NCBI GenBank assembly: GCA_039619475.1
Contig: CM077115.1
Coordinates: forward strand, 31,323,083 to 31,387,082
DNA: 64,000 bases
Direction of reading: 5' to 3'
Source of the DNA: Icerya purchasi
Taxonomy: Eukaryota > Arthropoda > Insecta > Hemiptera > Monophlebidae
In this document: positions 57,156 through 64,000 of the stretch, piece after piece
How positions within the stretch are numbered: position 1 is the first letter of the stretch
How the letters are laid out: each line of letters opens with the position of its first letter
The notes under the pieces: generated by a model
Databases searched by the model: none
What the model saw: the letters and a program-made list of their open reading frames with translations, nothing else
Told to the model about the DNA's origin: nothing
Program-made: the position numbers and the translations under genes

Positions 57156-58062
57156 CGCGAAATGGACAATGTTTAAGTGCGATTAATTATTGTCTATTTT
57201 CGGTACAAACCGAGTCCAAATGATTCATAGTTAATTTTATCAGAGCAAAAACAGATTTTCCCATAATATCGTCTTAAGCCATATTGATGTTTGCTCTAAA
57301 ATGTACACGTTGCTTAGGCGGGAAGAATCACATTATATTTTCACTGAATTTATGTCGAAGAGGTAACAAAAAAACGGTTGATTTTTAAGCAGCCATTGAC
57401 GGCAGATTACACCACCACATATAAATGATAACGACCGGTCAAAACCACAAGGCCACGATTGATGAAAAAGATGTCTGATATACACTATAATAAGCATCAA
57501 ATGATGAATGAGGATTCTCCGATAAATCGTATTCGGTGTTTTTAGAAATTTTCTTTTGGCCCGTACACTTTATATGTTCTGTGAAAATATTAAATATTTC
57601 CATTATCGTCCGCTGAATTAATTTTCCTCCGATATTCCGACATTTGCAAATTGTGCATCCGTGCAGTTTTTTCTTTTCCCTCCTGGCCATTTAGCACCAT
57701 TTTTGTTCACTGACGAAGCATTAAAAATGATTTTTCTACCTCGATCATTTTAATCACTTCGCGGATTCTTCTTTTTTTTCAGCTTCTCCTTTGCCGGTTC
57801 AGTGACTAGAGAAGATGCCCCCTTGATATGTAATATATATTAATGACAACTCCATTTTTGCGTCCTGGGTAATACGGAAAGAACTGCTACGATATAATAT
57901 GTGTAACTGAAAAAAGAAATTGCTACTCAAACCGTAAGTTACTGTTTTTTTTTTTTTTTTTTTTTTTTTTTTGAAGAATTACGCGGTCAGTTGAAATTTA
58001 CTCTTCTATAAGAATTGCGGAAGAACCTTCATGCTCAAGGCCACGACGAAGTCCAAAGGGCC
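57156..58062. other. Unassigned; T-rich tract
   Basis: I see no gene. A long T run lies at about 57,943-57,972. A frame on the minus strand at 57,439-57,690 has two CxxC-like pairs (GCTICKCRN) but no recognised family. Confidence 0.4.
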
Positions 58063-58203
58063 AAATATTTACGAAGCTAATCAATATGGCTTTACTAGAT
58101 CGATCGAGCACACATTTGAAAAATAGTATGTTTTTACATACTATTTTTTAAATGTGTGCTCGATCGATCTAGTAAAGCCATATTGATTAGCTTCGTAAAT
58201 ATT
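58063..58203. repeat. Near-perfect palindrome with a 6-base spacer
   Basis: The arms 58,063-58,130 and 58,137-58,203 are reverse complements with a single mismatch near the centre (CACATTTGAAAAAT versus CACATTTAAAAAAT). The arms include CTAGATCGATCGAGCACAC. The spacer is TTTTTA. The near identity implies a recent origin. It is neither a known MITE nor coding. Confidence 0.95.
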
Positions 58204-58412
58204 CGATTTCTGTCTTCCGCGATTTTTGTAATCAATTGTAATTTTATATCCACAGACAAAGTGGACCATTTCAGTGTTCTTTCTATTCTCCTCCTTGCCC
58301 TTTTTTTTTATTTGTGCTGTGTGTAACTACCAAGGTCATTACAGCACATATACGGAGGTAACTTATATACACATATATATATGCTTGGTCAAACTACTCG
58401 TTTTAACGAAAG

Positions 58413-59170
58413 ATATAACCTTTGTAACGTTAGTTGTTGATGTTGCGTCTGGAACGTGGCGAACTTTAGGCAAGCGAAAAGTATGTGTGGAACTGTCGGT
58501 ATACCAGTCTGGTTGCAGCAGAGGCATATAGTCGGAGGCGAAGATTTGCTAATTCAAATGTCTGCGAGGAACAGGTACGTGGCCAATTCGCAGCCGGCTA
58601 AGAATTTTAAAATCATGCCGGGATATACCATCCGGTGCATGGTTCGACTGTGGGCTTAATATTTTTTAAGAACGTTTTAGTAGCTGTCCATTTTGTTTTC
58701 CACGAGTTCTCGAACTTACTTAAAAAAATATACATCATCGAAAATGGTAGATCCGCGTCCTCTGGCATTGGCGGAAACGAAGCGGAGCGTGCATCGACCT
58801 CCTCATTACCAGGTACCCATCCCGATGTGTCCGGGGGACCCAAATGAAATCTGACTGTCCGATTGGTTTAACTGACTTAGATATATAGTGGTTTATCTTT
58901 GATATTAACGGTTTTGCATGTTTTCCAGCATGTTGTATGACGCCTGTAGGGAACCGGTGACTATGAGTGTACTTTTATAGCTTTGTTGTAATCCGTGACT
59001 AGGAGATGGACTCAGTAAGAAATTCCGTGCAGTTCTGCATCCGAGGCATCACAGGCGTCATTAAGTCTGACTCGATGTGAGACGCCTTGCCCTACGAAGG
59101 CGCAAGCTGCCGGAAGTGGTCCTGCTCTCGCCATTGCCTTAGCTCCGTCAGTACAATAGATTAGGTAGTG
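58413..59170 (-). mobile_element. LINE RNase H fragment related to the 42,265 element
   Basis: The minus strand starts near 59,165 with YCTDGAKAMARAGPLPAACA (first RNase H motif), then DASDAELHGISY (Glu motif), then in other frames SGWVPGNEEVDARSASFPPM (last acidic motif). It continues with ENSWKTKWTATKTFLKNIKP, which parallels EEWQQEWRSSSTFLRSIKTT of the copy at 42,286. Unlike that copy, the fourth acidic position is Asp here (NEEVD). The C-terminal zinc-like region can be partly followed to about 58,420. Several stops and frameshifts are present, and there is no polyA tail. Confidence 0.75.
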
Positions 59171-60855
59171 TTAATATTAATTTAAAAAGGTACATTTAAA
59201 AAAAAATGTTGTAAGAATCTCCTCCTTCGAGAAAGAGAAAAAAAAACAACAACCTACCGCTCTTATAAAACAGTCAGCAGCACGGCCTCCTTTTAAAGTC
59301 GTGTACCGTTGCAGGCTTTAGCTCACAAAAAACGAGTTTCGACCGGAGTGACAAATCCATATTTATCTATCTGTACGTTAATTTCGGTTGTAGTGAGATA
59401 TTTCTTTAAAAAGGGATCCTTCTGCTTCGGTATAATTTTAATAGATTCCATTGATAGCATAAGCCTAATTAAAAAACAATTGACTTCGGCGGTGGGTTTA
59501 TAATTTTTATGGAAATTCAGCGTTTTTGTTAACTTTAAAAAGAATTTTCCCTTCATATCTAATCAATATAGAACACTCGTTCGTACGGAATTGTACCATC
59601 ACTTTCACTTACACACATAGAATTTGACGATGATTTTTTGTTAATTGTTTTTCAACTTTTGCTTCGTAATACGTTTTGAACGTCGTACGCATTCGATAAA
59701 GTTCAGTCGGGTAGAAGGTTGTTCCCTTAAATCGAACATTGGCGCGGTTCTTAACACCGTATGAAATATATCTATATGCCGATCTAGATACTTGCCGACG
59801 TACGAAGTAGGCGCACGGTGTTTATTAAAGAAAAGTCACGTTTTCAAGTTTAAAACAAAAATTTTTGAGAGTTGCGGTATACTTTGAAAATTTTGTAAGT
59901 GTGATCGGAATATAAATTACAGTTCGCGGTGCAATTCGCGTGTTTATAATGAAATCGGGAAAGGAAATTTTTTTAACGTGAACCGGGTTTTTTATTCTTG
60001 TTTGAAAAGATAGATGTCGAAGAATTTCATCTATGCCACATCGCGGAGTGTAACTTTTAAATAGTATCGCATTCGTAACGGACCGCATCCGGACAAATAA
60101 TTCTTTGCCTAACGAATGCCAGGTAAAGTCCACGATTTAGCCGCGTGAGATATTTTATTAAAGATGCATGCAATTGGCGGTCTGTGCTCTTTTCTTTATC
60201 GTTTGATGTTTTTTTTTTTCATTATTTTCCCGATCTTATACTTAGGTACACCATATCGGCTATAACTTCTTCGTAAAAACATTTTAAAAAGGATCGAAGC
60301 GATTAAAAGTACAAAAAAAAGGAATTCGCATCATATCACAAACCAACTCCGCGATCCATCTTTAACGAAGTAATAGAGACACGGAACTATCAGCGCAGAA
60401 TTGACATAATCCTTCATCGTAGTTTTCCAGGACATGTATGTTTTACTTATCAATACAACAGTTCAGTTTCCCTTTTCACTTTATATGCTACTGTTATATT
60501 CTTCATGTATTCTTGGAGTATCTTTTGTCCCTTTCGCCTTTCTCGATCCTCAACCAGTATCCGATTCTTAATTCCTCTTCTCCCTATAATTAGAGTTCTT
60601 CACCGAGATCATTATCATCAGCATTATTTATAAACAAAAACACCTCATCGGTCATGTTAAATGTTTTCGTTACAACCCGTGTAATTGTAATATTTGTATA
60701 CATATTTCCGGATACAAATATGGTGTGGTCCGCCAATTACAGTGAAGTGATAAGGTAACGATGACAACGTTTTCGATATCTGTCATTAGTGTATCAGTTT
60801 TTATCAGTTTCAAGATTGCTATTTATGATGTGTCATTAAATATTCAAAATGGTGC
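59171..60855. other. Unassigned stretch
   Basis: I see no gene or repeat family. A minus-strand frame of 102 codons at 59,825-60,133 has no recognisable motif. The region from 59,280 to 60,180 has few simple repeats. Confidence 0.5.
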
Positions 60856-61630
60856 GAAAATTTCGAATTTCCGCGATTATTTCGGTAGTCCTAATTTGAG
60901 ATTACAATCATTTGGTGCGTAGATTTGAGTAGACCTGTTCGGTTAGTGATCTGTGCCAAAAAGTGACAGAAAGAACTCGCTTACACCAAAAAATACCGCC
61001 CTGTTGCGAAGGAATGTGTGAAAGAGAACCTTAACTGCAACTCGTTGATTGCGAGAACTGAGCATTTCATCGGCCAGTTTATTGAGTTTGCATATTTACG
61101 AACGGACTCAAAAACTCAAACTAACAACTGATTTTAAGCGTCCACCGATGGATAATTGAACATCGTGCGTTACTGATGCCACTTTTTCATCGAAAATTAT
61201 CTTCGACGATGAAGGGTGACTTGGTGGAACGGTGAACAAGCAAAACTGCTGCATTTGAAAATCACAAAAAGTGACAGTTTGGTGCGCATTATAGTCGAAA
61301 AAAATGATGATGAAGCAAATGTGATTACCGTGAATTTTGTGCAATATCATGAATCGACTTTTTCTTTCGGTTTAACTAATTTCAATAAGACGGTGCGACA
61401 TGTCCCACATTGGTCACGCTTTGAATCATATCACCTAACCTGAACTAGTCTCGTGGACGGATCGAACTAGTTTCAGTGCGAAGGATTCAATGTGCGTATA
61501 ATTTTCCATATTCGGCTGATGGAAAATTAAATTAAGTCACACATTGTTAACGAGCTTTATCCGGGAGACTTTAATTACGATATGTGTGCTGACAGTATTT
61601 ACGCTGGGAAGATATAAGGCACATGTTACT
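60856..61630 (+). pseudogene. Degenerate mariner/IS630-like transposase, second family
   Basis: In mixed frames the plus strand reads a helix-turn-helix-like part (LVRRFE*TCSVSDL; the asterisk is a stop, and the family has VRRFEETGSV). Around 61,190-61,280 it has IIFDDEGDLGGTVNKQNCC and QKVTVWCAL (family: IFSDEAHF.L.G.VNKQN...W....P.......KVTVWCA). Around 61,380-61,415 it has DGATCPT (family: QQDGATCHT), and near 61,445 SWTDRTSFSA (family: ISR.....WP.RS). The plus orientation and different wording separate it from the element at 6,207. No terminal inverted repeats or TA duplications were found. It is heavily decayed. Confidence 0.65.
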
Positions 61631-61807
61631 GATATATATTTGAAAAATCTTTGTTGTAGCTTTCCACTGTCGCGTTTGATACGCTTCCTTATTTTATAGA
61701 TAAATTTACAATTAAAAACTCAATTTCATAACATAATACTCTTTCGAAACTAGAAGTGAAATTTCACTAATTATTCATAAATTGATATATAGAATTTTTT
61801 TAAAATT

Positions 61808-61917
61808 ACTAATGGCCCTCCTGATCTCATTAATGCCGTTGGTCTTAGTTCACTGTGAACCTTAACTTCACAATCCCCGATGCCCTGCTAAGGTTATGGG
61901 ACTCTTACTTTAATGTT
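61808..61917 (+). mobile_element. SINE family B, 3' fragment
   Basis: TCACTGTGAACCTTAACTTC, ACAATCCCCGATG and TTATGGGACTCTTACTTTAA match the 3' third of the copy at 16,556 (GTGAACCTTAACTTCACAAT, TATGGAACTCACTTCACTTT). The tRNA head and middle are missing. Confidence 0.75.
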
Positions 61918-62765
61918 GAATGTAAAATGATTTAAACCCCAAAAATTACAATTTTTTTTTTTTTTTTGAAATTTCAGCAACATACAAAATAAATTTACCG
62001 ATAATTCAATAATGAACTAAACACAATCGCACAACATCGTACGAAAGAAAATATGAGCTCAAAAAAAACCAGTACGAAAACTTGGAACGCTGATCGCGGT
62101 ATCTTTACCGTAAGTTTTTTGAGAGAGGAAAGATACAAACGATTAATGTGCTTGGGAAAGAAGAAGAGACGGCTGTCAAGAAAGATTGCTAAATAACGAG
62201 AAAATACTTTATAAAGGGAATTGGAACACCATTGTAAGACTAATAGAAATCGATACGAAAGACAAATTTCTAGCGGGAGAAATAAAAAACAGAGTATTAG
62301 TATAATAAACATTTTCACGAATTTGAACGTAGCAATAATTATTAATCATTTAAGTTACATCGCCACTAGCGAATGGTGGTTTAATGCGAAGTTAAAAATA
62401 TTGTTGATGCGAACGTTTTTTTTTTTTAGTAGGACGTTTAAAATATTGCTCCAACCGGTGGAATTATTTTAAAAATTCCGAAATGCACTGTGTCATTGTC
62501 GCTGCATTAATTATTAAAATAAATTACTAATTACGAAAATGTAGTTTTAGAGCGGACCACCACGTGTAAAACACGCGGATAAATTTTAAAAAAACAATCT
62601 ACCGACAATTTGAGTTTTTTCGCGTCCGTATAGACAGGCGAATTAGCATTAGCCCGAAGTGTAGGAATTTTATTACGAAAGCATTTTTCCGAATTTCCAG
62701 AGGTTATTTTTTTATTTTTCATTTTAAATTTTAGACTCGGCATTTAATTAAAACTGTCATTACTT

Positions 62766-62796
<31 letters not shown>

Positions 62797-64000
62797 AACA
62801 TAGGTTTAATAATGTCTCCACGAAAATGTAACAAAAGATTAAAAACAACTCTATACGCACGTCTCGTCGATGCATTTTTTGAATTTCAGTAATCAATTCA
62901 ACGGGTGTATTACTAGTCATTATAGTCGGAATTGTCGGTTATATAATGCTTAAAGTGTTCCTCCCCTCCCCGAGTTAGAGACCATTTATATAATTATAAA
63001 TATACGCATTTTGCAAAGACCCGTTCGCTGGAATACTTATTAATTTATAGCAGTCAACGCGTAATTATGGATTTCTATGTTCTATAGTAAATGGACAGAA
63101 AAGAAAAAAACAAAAAACAAAAAAATATATATTTAATAAGAAAAAGAGATTATAATTTAAATTATTAAGTATCGTGAATGTTTTGCTGCGAAACATAATG
63201 GTGTATAGTTTTCTATTTAAATAATATATTTTTGGTAATTGCTTTTTGGTTTATTTATTATACATATACTTTTTATTGTTTTAATTTATCAAATGCGTTA
63301 TTCGTAAATATTTATGGCTTTCCGATTTTTTAGAAACCCACGTGATGTGATACTAACGAATAGAAGTTAAGATAAAAAAGGGGAAAAAAAGTAAAGATTA
63401 ATTACTTATTTTTTTCGCGCGGAACTTTAGGACTGTAGTATGTTATATTATAATAGGTTGAGATTTCTTTGTGATACGTTAGTTTTGGGGAAATTTAAAA
63501 AAAAACGCCTATATTTCAATTTTTACGCGTGTTTGAAACTGCTCGGTATATATGAAAAACGATCTAGAAAAAAAAGTTATATTATTCCGTTAATTTGCAC
63601 GGTAGCTGCTGTTGGTAAGATTAAAACGTGTACTTCAGAAAAACGGTCGATATAGAAAAATTAAAAAGGAAAAAACTTTTCAAAAGTTCAAAGATTAAAA
63701 CTGAAACAGCGAATTAAGTAGTGGAATGAATAAATGTTGCCGACAACGACGAGACAAAGAAATATATTTCGGACTACACGACGCCACATTTAACCATTTA
63801 CTTTTTATTGACTTTCAAAGTGAATTAAAACTGCTTCGAAGGAGAGGAGGGAAACCACGATTTTAGAATTTCTTGTACCGCGAAAATGTCCGACAAGCAT
63901 ATTTTCCCGGTTCTTTCGTACAAAAATGTTTCGCGCGATTACATTTAACCTCCTGCTCGTCGCGTTTATTAAATATGATTAAATTATTTCCACTACAGGA
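61918..64000. other. Unassigned AT-rich stretch
   Basis: I see no gene. A T run lies at about 61,952-61,966 and a (CT)n tract at 62,763-62,795. Open frames at 61,995-62,318 and 63,440-63,655 are low complexity and show no motif. Confidence 0.5.
62763..62795. repeat. (CT)n microsatellite
   Basis: An interrupted CT dinucleotide tract of about 33 bases with one TTT interruption. Confidence 0.9.

Overview
The window looks like gene-poor DNA from a large, AT-rich eukaryotic genome, most likely an insect or another arthropod. The evidence is the mix of repeats: decayed Jockey-type and RTE-type LINEs, tRNA-derived SINEs, mariner/IS630-type and hAT DNA transposons, a possible Helitron-like element, fold-back repeats and many simple repeats. 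I found no spliced host gene, no rRNA and no functional tRNA gene. Nothing in the sequence identifies the species.

Layout. 1-1,085 is unassigned apart from a SINE scrap. 1,084-1,854 is the 3' part of a pyrimidine-rich LINE. 2,550-4,490 is the most unusual stretch: diverged tandem units with short cysteine-rich reading frames, followed by a 70-codon frame that resembles phage-type tail-fibre repeats. 5,981-7,560 is a fold-back repeat with a mariner-like element at its right end. 7,720-8,335 holds two LINE pieces in opposite orientations. 12,545-13,440 holds a SINE and a hAT transposase remnant. 15,680-19,260 holds further LINE and SINE pieces. 22,108-23,377 is a well-bounded non-autonomous hAT element with an 8-bp target duplication. 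24,557-26,150 is a 5'-truncated Jockey LINE.

30,480-32,400 is a cluster of TA repeats, a SINE and a Helitron-like repeat containing a second fold-back. 33,060-37,545 holds head-to-head LINE remnants, one of which is split by another LINE. 40,437-45,735 holds a SINE and several LINE 3' ends, including the longest reading frame in the window (405 codons, RNase H). 49,472-50,535 holds a SINE interrupted by an RTE fragment (both insertions have target duplications) and a second SINE. 52,806-54,290 is a LINE copy that has lost its reverse transcriptase. 57,010-58,203 holds two near-perfect palindromes. 58,413-61,917 holds a LINE RNase H piece, a second mariner-type transposase and a SINE scrap.

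No host pathway can be inferred. The LINEs could have supplied the machinery that moved the SINEs, and the recorded events are nested insertions. All transposase and reverse transcriptase frames are broken, so the elements here are fossils. Long stretches between repeats (8,336-12,544, 26,151-30,480, 45,736-49,470, 61,918-64,000) show no recognisable feature; they could be intronic or intergenic.
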